A model generated the notes under the pieces. It saw nothing but the letters and a program-made list of their open reading frames with translations. It had not been told where the DNA came from and did no database searches. Of a stretch of 52,576 bases of DNA, positions 27,999 to 36,301 are shown one piece after another. Numbering within the stretch: the stretch's first letter is position 1; every line of letters begins with the position of its first letter. Source of the DNA: Acidovorax sp. GW101-3H11 (GTDB lineage Bacteria; Pseudomonadota; Gammaproteobacteria; Burkholderiales; Burkholderiaceae_C). The DNA is taken from assembly GCF_001633105.1 (NCBI RefSeq), contig NZ_LUKZ01000020.1, positions 27,526 through 80,101 on the forward strand, given 5' to 3'. Both the position numbers and the translations under genes were made by a program.

Positions 27999-28924
27999 TC
28001 ACGCCGTGCCAGGTGGATACCCGCCAGCATGCAGCGCACCGACCCACCCGCCAGCTCGATGGTGGGCACGGCCAGCGGCAGCAGCTTGGCGCTGCGCTCG
28101 ATCACGGTCCTTTGGGCGGGCGACAGGCTGGCGGCTGCGCGCGCTGACAGCGCCAGCACCCGGCCTTGTGTGCCCTGCAGCTCCAGCGCATTGCCTGCAA
28201 ATTCGCTGATCTGCCAGGGGCTCAGCTCCACCAGCTCCCGCCCCGTTTCGCGCAGCCGTGCGCGCACGGCGTGGCGCCGCGCGGGGTCGGTGATCAGGTC
28301 GAAGCCGCCCAGTGCAAAGTCGGTGCCCACGCACAGCATCACGTTGGTGTGGTAGCAGGGCCGCCCTTCGGCATCGGCCGTGACAAAGGCCATGGGCTCG
28401 TAGTTGAAGTGGGTGCAAAACCGCTCCAGCGCCATGGGGTCGGCGCGGTTGGATTGCGCGGTGTAGGCAATGCGGTGGATGTGGTCGAGCACCATCGCGC
28501 CCGTGCCTTCGAGGAACATGCCATCGGCCTCCAGGCCGGAGTAGTCGATCACGTCCTGCACGCGGTACTCGGCCTTGAGCAACTCGATGACATCGCTGCG
28601 CCGCTCTCGCCGCCGGCTCCTGGCGTACATGGGGTAGATCGCCACATGCCCACCCGCGTGGGTGGAGAACCAGTTGTTGGGGAACACCGCATCGGGCGTG
28701 TGGCGTTCGCCCCGGTCGTCAAACAGGTGCACGCGCACCCCGGTGGCCTGAAGCGCCGCAGCGGCGGCGGTGACTTCGGCAAAGGCGTGGCGTGCGGTGT
28801 CTTCGGCGGTCAGGCCGGTGGTGTGCGCCTGAAAGCTGTTGTCTCCGGCGGTTTCAGGGTTGGGGTGAAAGTGGTGGGGGCGCACCATCACGACGGCGCT
28901 GGGGGCTTGGATGGAAGAGGGCAT
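27965..28924 (-). CDS. ctlX: CtlX-type citrulline hydrolase (amidinotransferase fold)
   Basis: The 319-residue protein is a pentein/amidinotransferase-fold enzyme like dimethylarginine dimethylaminohydrolase and the citrulline-utilisation hydrolase CtlX. It has VVMVRPHHFHPNPETAGDN at the N-terminus, VFPNNWFSTHAGGHVAIYPM near residue 78, LEGTGAMVLDHIHRIAY near 135, and a nucleophile cysteine in GGSVRCMLAGIHL near the C-terminus. It probably converts citrulline to ornithine in the cytoplasm. The ATG at 28924 is the family start; a TTG further upstream is possible. It is divergent from an Lrp/AsnC regulator. The last ten residues and the stop are contributed by the dispersed repeat. Confidence 0.88.
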   Translation of the reverse strand: MPSSIQAPSAVVMVRPHHFHPNPETAGDNSFQAHTTGLTAEDTARHAFAEVTAAAAALQATGVRVHLFDDRGERHTPDAVFPNNWFSTHAGGHVAIYPMYARSRRRERRSDVIELLKAEYRVQDVIDYSGLEADGMFLEGTGAMVLDHIHRIAYTAQSNRADPMALERFCTHFNYEPMAFVTADAEGRPCYHTNVMLCVGTDFALGGFDLITDPARRHAVRARLRETGRELVELSPWQISEFAGNALELQGTQGRVLALSARAAASLSPAQRTVIERSAKLLPLAVPTIELAGGSVRCMLAGIHLARRDIFQAKNAVTA

Positions 28925-28992
28925 GGTGGAGCCGTTTGTTGCGAGCAAGGGGCGCTGGAAGCGAAGAAGGCCCAATTTTCTGAACAGTCAGA

Positions 28993-29005
28993 GCTATTCA
29001 ATAGC
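28993..29005. promoter_or_regulatory. Palindromic candidate operator between ctlX and lrp-type gene
   Basis: GCTATTCAATAGC is a perfect palindrome around a central C, in the only AT-rich stretch between the divergent genes (28925-29062). Lrp-family regulators bind AT-rich dyads, so this is a plausible binding site for the adjacent regulator, acting on both genes. There is no direct evidence. Confidence 0.45.
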
Positions 29006-29062
29006 GTCAGGATTGTCCAAAATGCGCTGAAATTTGCCGATATGCCAAGTTCAAGGCCCACT

Positions 29063-29494
29063 ATGACCAAGCTCGACGACACCGACCGCGAAATCATCAG
29101 CATCCTGCGTGCCGACGCCCGCACCCCCGTGGCAACGTTGGCGCAAAAGCTGCGGGTGTCGCGCGGCACGGTGCAAAACCGCCTGCACAAGATGGAGGAG
29201 AGCGGTGTCATCACCGGCTACACCGTGCGCCTGCGGCCTGACTCCGAGCCCCAGCGCATCCGCGCCTGGATGAGCATTGCGGTGGAGGGCAACGCCGCCC
29301 CCGCCGTGATCCGCGCGCTGCGCGGCGAGCCCACGGTGGGCACGCTGCACACCACCAACGGCCGCTGGGACATCGTGGCCGAGGTGCGCGCCGAGAGCCT
29401 GGAGGCGTTTGACGCGGCACTGGGCCGCATCCGGCTCACGCCCGGCATTGGCAACACCGAGACCAGCATCCTGCTCTCGACCTACAAAGCGTGA
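29063..29494 (+). CDS. Lrp/AsnC-family transcriptional regulator
   Basis: The 143-residue protein has an N-terminal winged helix-turn-helix (LDDTDREIISILRADARTPV, ATLAQKLRVSRGTVQNRLHK, then SGVITGYTVRL) and a C-terminal RAM ligand-binding domain (VRAL..EPTVGTLHTTNGRWDIVAEV, ending LLSTYKA). Such regulators sense amino acids and act as octamers. Divergence from ctlX makes ornithine or citrulline metabolism a likely target. I prefer the ATG at 29063 with AAGG about six bases upstream and the family-typical MTKLDDTDR start; an in-frame ATG at 29042 has no site. Confidence 0.92.
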   Translation: MTKLDDTDREIISILRADARTPVATLAQKLRVSRGTVQNRLHKMEESGVITGYTVRLRPDSEPQRIRAWMSIAVEGNAAPAVIRALRGEPTVGTLHTTNGRWDIVAEVRAESLEAFDAALGRIRLTPGIGNTETSILLSTYKA

Positions 29495-29621
29495 GCCGTA
29501 TCCCCTGTGGCGCTGCGCGCTGGCGCCTTGGCGACATCGGCTAGGGGGTTTCCGCATACCCTCGTCGCGCGGCCTGCAGTCCAATAGCGGGGTCCTTGTT
29601 TTTGCTTTTCAGGAGCCCGCC

Positions 29622-30584
29622 ATGCAACGTCGCCAGATCATCCAATGGGGAGCCGCCAGCCTGGCCGCCCCCGCATTCCTGGCTCAGGCCCAGAGCTTTC
29701 CCAACAAGCCCATCAAGCTGATCATCGCCTTCCCGGCCGGTGGCCCCACCGACATCACCATGCGTGCGCTGGCCGACAACGCGAGCAAGATCTTGGGCCA
29801 GCCCGTGATCGTCGAAAACAAGCCCGGCGCGGGCGGCACTTTGCCTGCGCAGGCGCTGCAAACCGTGCCTGCCGACGGCTACACCGTGGCGCAGATCCCG
29901 CTGGGCGTGTTCCGCCTGCCCTACACCACCAAGATCAACTGGGACCCGGTGAAGGACATCAGCTACGTGCTCAACGTCACCGGCTATGCGTTTGGCCTGG
30001 TGGTGCCCGCCGACTCGCCGCTCAAGACCTGGACCCACTTCGTGGCGTGGGCCAAGGCCAACCCGGGCAAGCTCAGTTATGGCTCCACCGGCACCATGAC
30101 AAGCCCGCACCTGACGATGGAGCTGATTGCCCAGCAGCTGGGCCTGGAACTGCTGCATGTGCCCTACAAGGGCAGCGCCGACCTGATGCAGTCCATCCTG
30201 GGCGGCCAGATCATGGCCGCGGCCGACTCCACCGGTTTTGCCCCGCAGGTCGAGGCGGGCAAGCTGCGCGTGCTCAACACCTGGGGCGCCGAGCGTCTGA
30301 CCAAGTTCCCCGATGCGCCCACGCTCAAGGAGCTGGGCCTGAACCTGGTGCAGAACTCGCCGTTTGGCATTGGCGCCCCCAAAGGCACGCCCGACGCGGT
30401 GGTCAAGCGCCTGCACGATGCGTTCAAACAGGCCATGGAGCAGGACAGCTACAAGACCGCACTGGCTCGCTACGACATGGTGCCGATGTACATGAGCACG
30501 GCGGCGTACAAGAAGTTTGCGCAGGACACCTTCACGCGCGAGAAGGCGCTGGTCGAAAAGCTGGGGCTTGCCAAGCCGGTGTGA
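29622..30584 (+). CDS. Bug/TctC-family tripartite tricarboxylate transporter binding protein
   Basis: The 320-residue periplasmic protein begins MQRRQIIQWGAASLAAPAFL and then AQAQ, a signal peptide with a twin-arginine-like RR. The mature part has PIKLIIAFPAGGPTDITMRA near residue 32, VENKPGAGGTLPAQALQTV near 62, YGSTGTMTSPHLTMELIAQQ near 145, and LHVPYKGSADLMQSILGGQI near 168, all diagnostic of the Bug family. These solute receptors are greatly expanded in Burkholderiales and usually lack an adjacent permease, as here. The ligand is a carboxylate of unknown identity. The ATG is preceded by AGGAGCCC. It lies downstream of the Lrp gene on the same strand by 127 bases. Confidence 0.93.
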   Translation: MQRRQIIQWGAASLAAPAFLAQAQSFPNKPIKLIIAFPAGGPTDITMRALADNASKILGQPVIVENKPGAGGTLPAQALQTVPADGYTVAQIPLGVFRLPYTTKINWDPVKDISYVLNVTGYAFGLVVPADSPLKTWTHFVAWAKANPGKLSYGSTGTMTSPHLTMELIAQQLGLELLHVPYKGSADLMQSILGGQIMAAADSTGFAPQVEAGKLRVLNTWGAERLTKFPDAPTLKELGLNLVQNSPFGIGAPKGTPDAVVKRLHDAFKQAMEQDSYKTALARYDMVPMYMSTAAYKKFAQDTFTREKALVEKLGLAKPV

Positions 30585-30656
30585 AGCCGACCCTGGGGAG
30601 GGGTATTGCCCGTTCCGTGTGATGATCCGCAGCATTGAACGGAACTCACACACGAT

Positions 30657-32153
30657 ATGGCATCCCCCTCCGACAGCATCAGCATGGCCCTGTTTTGCGA
30701 CTTTGAAAATGTCGCCCTGGGCGTGCGCGATGCGCAGTATGAAAAGTTCGACATCAAGCCCATCCTGGAGCGCCTGCTGCTCAAGGGCTCCATCGTGGTC
30801 AAGAAGGCCTATTGCGACTGGGAGCGCTACAAGGGCTTCAAGGCCACGATGCATGAGGCGAATTTCGAGCTGATCGAAATCCCGCATGTGCGCCAGTCCG
30901 GCAAAAATTCGGCCGACATCCGCCTGGTGGTGGACGCGCTGGACCTCTGCTACACCAAGTCGCATGTCAACACCTTCGTCATCATCAGCGGCGACTCGGA
31001 CTTTTCGCCACTCGTCTCCAAGCTGCGCGAGAACAACAAGCAGGTGATCGGCGTGGGCGTGAAGCAGTCCACGTCCGACCTGCTGATCGCCAACTGCGAC
31101 GAGTTCATCTTCTATGACGACCTGGTGCGCGAAAACCAGCGCGCCCAGGCCCGCCGCCAGAGCCCGGGCAGCAACCCGGCACCCGCGCCCCGCCGCAGCC
31201 CCGAAGAAGAACGCAGCCGCAAGGAGAGCCAGGACGCGCGCCGCACCCAGGGCGTGGAGCTGGCCGCCGAAACGTTTGAAGCCCTGCTGCTGGAGCGGGG
31301 CGACACCGGCAAGATCTGGGCCTCGGTGCTCAAGGAGGCCATCAAGCGCCGCAAGCCCGATTTCAGCGAAGGTCGTTATGGCTTCCGTACCTTTGGCAAT
31401 TTGCTGGAAGAAGCGCAGGCACGCGGGCTGCTGGAGTTTGGGCGCGATGAAAAGTCGGGCGCATATGTGTACCGTAGCCATGGTGGGCCGACCGCAGTAG
31501 CAGCGCCCGCGCGGCCTGAAGGAGCAGGTGAGCGCCCCAGTGAGCGCACCAGCCAGGGCGGGGCCACGCGGCATGACTTCCATGCGGTGGCAACGGCGCC
31601 TGATCTGCGTTCAGACAACGGTGAAGGGCCGGGCCCATCGAGCCGCAACAGAGGGCGTCGCGGTGAGGGCTCGGACCGTGCAGATCGTGCAGAAACGCGC
31701 CCTGCGCAGCGCAACGAACACTTTGAGGCCGAGGAGGCCGATGCTCCCGTTGAGCGCCCGGCCAGCCGCTACTTCAGTCAGCCCGTGGCCCCAGAGCCGG
31801 TGATCGACACCACACCGCAACAAGAGCTGCGCGCCGACGTGGAAGAGGGGGAGAACACGCTGGAAAGCGGTGCATCCACTGAGGCCGACAGCCCCGAAGC
31901 CTCCACCCCTCGCCGCAGCCGCGCGCGCAGTGGAGATGGCGCAAAGGCAGGCGCCAGCCCCCGCAAGGCCGCCGCGCCCCGTGCGCGCGGTGCGCGTGCT
32001 GGCGGGGATGCAGGCGACGCGGCAAATGCCGAGTCCCCCGCCGCCGCGCCCGAGGCCTCTGCCGCAGAGGCAGAAGGCGCCGCACCTGCCAAGGCGCCGG
32101 TCGCTCGCCCCCGCAGCCGGGCCCGCAAACCGGCAGCCAAACCGGCTGAATAA
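30657..32153 (+). CDS. NYN-domain putative RNase with LOTUS domain and disordered tail
   Basis: The 498-residue protein has three parts. Residues about 10-155 form a NYN (PIN-like) nuclease domain: LFCDFENVALG with the first acidic residue, GKNSADIRLVVDALDLCY, and FVIISGDSDFSPLVSKLREN. Residues about 198-275 match the OST-HTH/LOTUS RNA-binding domain (KIWASVLKEAIKRRKPDFSE, then RYGFRTFGNLLEEAQ). The tail, about 280-498, is low-complexity (Ala, Pro, Glu, Arg) with Arg/Lys-rich stretches, probably disordered and nucleic-acid binding. Together this suggests cytoplasmic RNA cleavage or RNA surveillance. The frame is single and intact. No partner gene is visible; its own short GGAA before the ATG is weak. 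Confidence 0.88.
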   Translation: MASPSDSISMALFCDFENVALGVRDAQYEKFDIKPILERLLLKGSIVVKKAYCDWERYKGFKATMHEANFELIEIPHVRQSGKNSADIRLVVDALDLCYTKSHVNTFVIISGDSDFSPLVSKLRENNKQVIGVGVKQSTSDLLIANCDEFIFYDDLVRENQRAQARRQSPGSNPAPAPRRSPEEERSRKESQDARRTQGVELAAETFEALLLERGDTGKIWASVLKEAIKRRKPDFSEGRYGFRTFGNLLEEAQARGLLEFGRDEKSGAYVYRSHGGPTAVAAPARPEGAGERPSERTSQGGATRHDFHAVATAPDLRSDNGEGPGPSSRNRGRRGEGSDRADRAETRPAQRNEHFEAEEADAPVERPASRYFSQPVAPEPVIDTTPQQELRADVEEGENTLESGASTEADSPEASTPRRSRARSGDGAKAGASPRKAAAPRARGARAGGDAGDAANAESPAAAPEASAAEAEGAAPAKAPVARPRSRARKPAAKPAE

Positions 32154-32156
32154 GCG

Positions 32157-33209
32157 CTAGCGGGTGGTGGCCGCGCGCCGCAGCGACAGCCTTTCGCGCA
32201 CTTCTTCGTAGCGAGGCGGCGTGCAGCCCGCCCGCTCCACGCAGTGGCTGGCACTGGCCAGCGCGTGGTGCAGCACGGCGCGCAGCCGGGCTTCGGTGAC
32301 GGGCGCCGTCAGGCCTCCCGCGCGCAGTGCCAGTGCATCTTCGCCACGCTCGGGCCCCGCCAGCCAGGCGGTGATCAACCCCGCCAGAAAGCAATCGCCT
32401 GCCCCCACCGTGTCCACCACTGTGATCGGTGCTTCTTCGCGCGCATGCACGGCGAGCCCATCACGCTGCAGCAGCCAGGCGCCGTTCGGCCCCAGGGTCA
32501 GGGCCAGCCATTGCGCCTGGGTCTGCTGCTGCAGGAAGTGGGCGCGCTCCAGCGCGTTGGCGCCTGGAATGGCCAGCGCCTCCAGGTCATCGTCGCTCAC
32601 CTTGATGAGGTGGGCGTGCTGCAGGGCGGCCATCACATTGGCGCGGTAGGCGTCGGCGTCGTCCACGGCCGACAGGCGCAGGTTGGCGTCCACCACCACC
32701 ATGCGGCCCGCTGCGCGCTGCGCTGCCAGCCACGGCAGGTAGAGGGCGGCGTCCTGCGCCACCAGCGCCAGGCAGCCTGTGGCCACCACCTGCAGCTCGG
32801 GCAGCGCGGAGCATGCGGCCGTCAGCGCGGCGGCCGTCACCTGGCGGTCGGCCACGCCGTCGCGGTAGAAGCTGTAGCTGGCCTTGCCCTCGGCATCCAG
32901 TGCGGCCAGCGCCAGCGCGCTGGGTGCACGCACCGGCGTGGGGGCGGCCAAGGCCACGCCCGCATCGTGCAAGCCGCGCGCCAGTTGCCGCCCCAGCAGG
33001 TCGCCCGACAGCGGGTTGAGGTACAGCGTGCCCACCCCTTGCAAACCCAGCGCTCGCGTGAGGTTGTACACCGCGCCGCCCGCGCAGGGCTGGAGGCGGC
33101 CATCGGGCTCTTCGATCAGGTCAAACAGGGCCTCGCCCGCCGTGGCCACCCGCAGCGGCGGTGCGGTGTTGGCGGGGATGGAGTCGGCGGTTTGGATAGG
33201 GAAAACCAT
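32157..33209 (-). CDS. PfkB-family carbohydrate kinase, probable fructokinase
   Basis: The 350-residue protein belongs to the ribokinase/PfkB family: TAGEALFDLIEEPDGRLQPC and AGGAVYNLTRALGLQGVGTL at the N-terminus, and the signature 2 motif VDTVGAGDCFLAGLITAWLA with the catalytic Asp near residue 263. It phosphorylates a sugar, here likely fructose taken up by the ABC system encoded on the other strand. Similar gene sets in Sinorhizobium (frcRBCAK) include a PfkB kinase. The ATG at 33209 begins next to the operator at 33213-33229, so the kinase and transporter share a divergent control region. The C-terminal extension after the PfkB core is about 40 residues. Confidence 0.88.
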   Translation of the reverse strand: MVFPIQTADSIPANTAPPLRVATAGEALFDLIEEPDGRLQPCAGGAVYNLTRALGLQGVGTLYLNPLSGDLLGRQLARGLHDAGVALAAPTPVRAPSALALAALDAEGKASYSFYRDGVADRQVTAAALTAACSALPELQVVATGCLALVAQDAALYLPWLAAQRAAGRMVVVDANLRLSAVDDADAYRANVMAALQHAHLIKVSDDDLEALAIPGANALERAHFLQQQTQAQWLALTLGPNGAWLLQRDGLAVHAREEAPITVVDTVGAGDCFLAGLITAWLAGPERGEDALALRAGGLTAPVTEARLRAVLHHALASASHCVERAGCTPPRYEEVRERLSLRRAATTR

Positions 33210-33212
33210 AAG

Positions 33213-33251
33213 TAAATCCACTTGATTTATTAACTTGTCGGCCACTATAGT
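33213..33251 (+). promoter_or_regulatory. Promoter of the frc operon with overlapping inverted-repeat operator
   Basis: A plausible sigma-70 promoter reads TTGATT (33222-33227), an 18-base spacer, and TATAGT (33246-33251). Across its -35 lies the perfect inverted repeat TAAATC-CACTT-GATTTA (33213-33229), an operator candidate for the ROK regulator of the locus. A repressor on it would also cover the region just upstream of the divergent kinase start at 33209, so one site could control both directions. Confidence 0.6.
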
Positions 33252-33345
33252 TCGATCCCATCCACCCGACAAGAGTGGTTCACCTGCCAGCCGCGCAGCG
33301 CGGGGCCGACAGGAATCTGCCATCCCAACACCTGGAGACAACGCC

Positions 33346-34359
33346 ATGCAACGCACCCCCGCTTTCGCGCTTTCTGCCCTTGCCCTCACCGGCGCCCTGG
33401 CCTGTGGCCTGGCCCAGGCACAAACGTCCGAGCCCGTCATCGGCCTCATCACCAAGACCGAGACCAACCCCTTCTTCGTGAAGATGAAAGAGGGCGCCAC
33501 GGCCGAGGCCAAGAAGCTGGGCGCCAAGCTGGTGTCGGCTGCAGGCAAGACCGACGGCGACAACGCGGGCCAGGTCACGGCCATGGAGAACCTGATCGCC
33601 GCAGGCGCCAAGACCATCCTCATCACCCCCAGCGACGCCAAGGCCATCGTGCCCGCCATCAAGAAGGCGCAGGCCAAGGGCGTGATGGTGATTGCGCTCG
33701 ACAGCCCCACCGAGCCCATGGATGCGACGGACGCCCTGTTTGCCACCGACAACTACAAGGCAGGCGAGCTGATCGGCCAGTACGCCAAGGCCGCCGCTGC
33801 GGGCAAGAAGCCCGTGATTGCCACGCTGGACCTGTTCCCTGGCCACCCGGTGGGTGCTCAGCGGCACAACGGCTTTCTGAAGGGCTTTGGCCTGCAGGCC
33901 AACGATGCCAAGAGCAATGAGCTCTCGCGCCCCGCCGAAGTGGTCTGCATGGCCGACAGCTTTGGCGACCGCGCCAAGGGCCAGACCGGCATGGAAAACT
34001 GCCTGCAGAAGAACCCCGACATCAACATCGTCTACACCATCAACGAGCCCGCTGCCGCCGGTGCCTACAACGCGCTCAAGGCTGCAGGCAAGGAGAAGAA
34101 CGTGCTCATCGTGTCGGTGGACGGCGGCTGCGCAGGCATTGCCGATGTGGGCAAGGGCGTGATCGCCGCCACCAGCCAGCAGTACCCGCTGCGCATGGCC
34201 GCGATGGGCGTGGCGGCGGGCGTGGAATACGCCAAGACCGGCAAGAAGGTCAGCGGCTACACCGACACCGGCGTGACGCTGATTGCTGCCAAGCCCATGG
34301 CGGGCGTGGACAGCAAGGATGTGAAGACCGGCACCGACCTGTGCTGGGGCGCCAAGTAG
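33346..34359 (+). CDS. Sugar ABC transporter periplasmic binding protein (FrcB-like)
   Basis: The 337-residue protein has a signal peptide (MQRTPAFALSALALTGALAC then GLAQAQT) and a ribose-type periplasmic binding fold: IGLITKTETNPFFVKMKEGA near residue 31, ITPSDAKAIVPAIKKAQAKG near 93, VIALDSPTEPMDATDALFAT with the conserved Asp pair near 113, and YTINEPAAAGAYNAL near 230. Context (permease, ATPase, mutarotase, ROK regulator, PfkB kinase) matches the fructose ABC system FrcBCA. CCTGGAGAC precedes the ATG. It ends at a long inverted-repeat element, which separates the highly expressed binding protein from the membrane genes. Confidence 0.88.
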   Translation: MQRTPAFALSALALTGALACGLAQAQTSEPVIGLITKTETNPFFVKMKEGATAEAKKLGAKLVSAAGKTDGDNAGQVTAMENLIAAGAKTILITPSDAKAIVPAIKKAQAKGVMVIALDSPTEPMDATDALFATDNYKAGELIGQYAKAAAAGKKPVIATLDLFPGHPVGAQRHNGFLKGFGLQANDAKSNELSRPAEVVCMADSFGDRAKGQTGMENCLQKNPDINIVYTINEPAAAGAYNALKAAGKEKNVLIVSVDGGCAGIADVGKGVIAATSQQYPLRMAAMGVAAGVEYAKTGKKVSGYTDTGVTLIAAKPMAGVDSKDVKTGTDLCWGAK

Positions 34360-34471
34360 GAGCCGCTCTCAAAGCTCTTCTGGCGTCGTTGCTGCGTCTT
34401 GTCGTACTACCGTACTGCCTGCGACGCAGCGCCTAGTCAGAACCGCTTCGCTGAGTTTTGCGAGCAGCTCT
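34360..34471. repeat. 112-bp imperfect inverted-repeat (REP-like) element after frcB-like gene
   Basis: The left end GAGCCGCTCTCAAAGCTC and the right end read on the minus strand (GAGCTGCTCGCAAAACTC) are near-identical inverted repeats. The centre folds as GCTGCGTC with GACGCAGC around GTAC...GTAC, flanked by GCGTCGTTGC and GCGCCTAGTC, the same flanks seen in the element at 18084-18249. It starts at the base after the TAG of the binding-protein gene, so it is probably transcribed with it and may stabilise the upstream mRNA or reduce read-through to the permease, as REP elements do in mal-type operons. Confidence 0.7.
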
Positions 34472-34523
34472 GAAAAAACGCCTTCTCTCTGAGAGTCACC
34501 TCATCCACCCGCACGGAGCCGCC

Positions 34524-35483
34524 ATGTCCTCGACCGCTTCCAAACTACCGCCGCTGGCCACGCTGGGGCCGTTCATCGCGCTGATCCTGGCGTGCGCCTT
34601 TTTTGCCACGCAGAGCGAACGTTTCCTGTCGGCGCAGAACTTCGCGCTCATCCTGCAACAGGTCATGGTGGTGGCGGTGATCGCCATTGGCCAGACGCTG
34701 GTCATCCTCACCGCGGGCATTGATCTGTCGTGTGGCATGGTCATGGCGCTGGGCGGCATCGTGATGACCAAGATGGCGGCGGACTACGGCCTCTCGGCCC
34801 CCGTGGCGATTGCCTGCGGCATGGCCGTGACCATGCTGTTCGGCCTGATCAACGGACTGCTTGTCACCAAGATCAAGCTGCCGCCCTTCATCGTGACGCT
34901 GGGTACGCTCAACATCGCGTTTGCGGCCACGCAGCTGTACTCGGGCGCGCAGACCATCACCGACATCCCCGCTGGCATGACCGCACTGGGCAACACCTTC
35001 CAGTTGGGCCAGACCGCCATCGTGTGGGGCGCAGTGCTCATGCTGGCCCTGTACCTCGTCACGTGGTTTGCGCTGCGCGAGACTGCGCCGGGCCGCCACG
35101 TGTACGCCGTGGGCAACAGCCCCGAAGCCACGCGCCTCACCGGCATTGCCACCGACAAGGTGCTGCTGGGCGTGTATGTGCTGGCCGGCCTGTTCTACGG
35201 CATTGCGTCGCTGCTGTCGGTGGCCCGCACCGGCGCGGGCGACCCGAACGCGGGGCAGACGGAGAATCTCGACGCCATCAGCGCTGTGGTGCTGGGCGGC
35301 ACCAGCCTGTTTGGCGGGCGCGGCGTCATTCTGGGCACGTTGGTGGGGGCGCTGATTGTGGGCGTGTTCCGCAACGGGCTCACGCTCATGGGCGTGTCGT
35401 CGGTGTACCAGATCCTCGTCACCGGCATCCTCGTGATCCTGGCCGTGGCCACCGACCAACTCTCGCGCAAAGGAGTGCGTTGA
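34524..35483 (+). CDS. Sugar ABC transporter permease (FrcC-like)
   Basis: The 319-residue inner-membrane permease of the ribose/fructose class has multiple helices and typical segments FLSAQNFALILQQVMVVAVI, AIGQTLVILTAGIDLSCGMV near residue 65, GLINGLLVTKIKLPPFIVTL near 113, and ISAVVLGGTSLFGGRGVILG near 255 (the EAA-like coupling region). It forms the channel with the ATPase. The start at 34524 is set by CGGAG upstream; an in-frame alternative at 34458 would lie inside the repeat element. Two bases separate its stop from the ATPase start. Confidence 0.93.
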   Translation: MSSTASKLPPLATLGPFIALILACAFFATQSERFLSAQNFALILQQVMVVAVIAIGQTLVILTAGIDLSCGMVMALGGIVMTKMAADYGLSAPVAIACGMAVTMLFGLINGLLVTKIKLPPFIVTLGTLNIAFAATQLYSGAQTITDIPAGMTALGNTFQLGQTAIVWGAVLMLALYLVTWFALRETAPGRHVYAVGNSPEATRLTGIATDKVLLGVYVLAGLFYGIASLLSVARTGAGDPNAGQTENLDAISAVVLGGTSLFGGRGVILGTLVGALIVGVFRNGLTLMGVSSVYQILVTGILVILAVATDQLSRKGVR

Positions 35484-35485
35484 CC

Positions 35486-36292
35486 ATGACCACTTCCACC
35501 CAGACTACGAACGTTCCGCTGGTCATGCAGGCCAAGGGTCTGGTCAAGCGCTACGGCCAAGTCACCGCACTCGATGGCGCCGACTTTGAGCTGCGCGCGG
35601 GCGAAATCCTGGCCGTGATCGGTGACAACGGTGCGGGCAAATCCAGCCTCATCAAGGCGCTGTCCGGCGCCACCGTGCCGGACGAAGGCGAGATCCTGCT
35701 CGACGGCCAGCGCATCCAGTTCAAGAGCCCCATCGAGGCGCGCCGTGCGGGCATCGAAACCGTGTACCAGGACCTGGCCGTGGCCCCCGCGATGACCATT
35801 GCCGAGAACCTGTTCCTGGGCCGCGAGCTGCGTCGCCCGGGCCTCTTGGGCACTGCACTGCGCATGCTCGACAAAAAGAAAATGCTCGAAGAAAGCGTGG
35901 CCCGCATGGCCGAGCTGAAGGTGGGCATCCGCTCCATGACGCAGGCGGTGGAGACCCTGTCGGGCGGCCAGCGCCAGTGCGTGGCCGTGGCGCGTGCAGC
36001 AGCGTTTGCGCGCCACGTGGTCATCATGGACGAGCCCACTGCCGCCCTGGGTGTGAAGGAGGGCAACATGGTGCTGGAGCTCATCCGCCGCGTGCGCGAC
36101 AAGGGCCTGCCCGTGATCCTCATCAGCCACAACATGCCCCATGTGTTCGAGATTGCCGACCGCATCCACATCGCCCGCCTGGGCAAACGCGCTGCGGTGG
36201 TCAACCCGAAAAAAATCAGCATGAGCGACACCGTGGCGGTGATGACGGGGGCCATGGCCGCGTCCGATCTGCCCGCCGAATGCCTTGCCTGA
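35486..36292 (+). CDS. Sugar ABC transporter ATP-binding protein (FrcA-like), single cassette
   Basis: The 268-residue cytoplasmic ATPase has one ABC cassette: Walker A GDNGAGKSSLIKALSG near residue 51, Q-loop TVYQDLAVAPAMT near 93, signature TLSGGQRQCVAVARA near 154, Walker B HVVIMDEPTAALGVKEGN near 175, and the switch histidine in ILISHNMPHVF near 213. Many sugar importers of this class have two cassettes in one chain (RbsA, MglA); a single cassette is characteristic of the FrcA type, so the enzyme would work as a homodimer. It follows the permease by two bases (GGAGTGCGTTGACC), indicating coupling. Confidence 0.93.
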   Translation: MTTSTQTTNVPLVMQAKGLVKRYGQVTALDGADFELRAGEILAVIGDNGAGKSSLIKALSGATVPDEGEILLDGQRIQFKSPIEARRAGIETVYQDLAVAPAMTIAENLFLGRELRRPGLLGTALRMLDKKKMLEESVARMAELKVGIRSMTQAVETLSGGQRQCVAVARAAAFARHVVIMDEPTAALGVKEGNMVLELIRRVRDKGLPVILISHNMPHVFEIADRIHIARLGKRAAVVNPKKISMSDTVAVMTGAMAASDLPAECLA

Positions 36293-36301
36293 AACGCCCC
36301 C

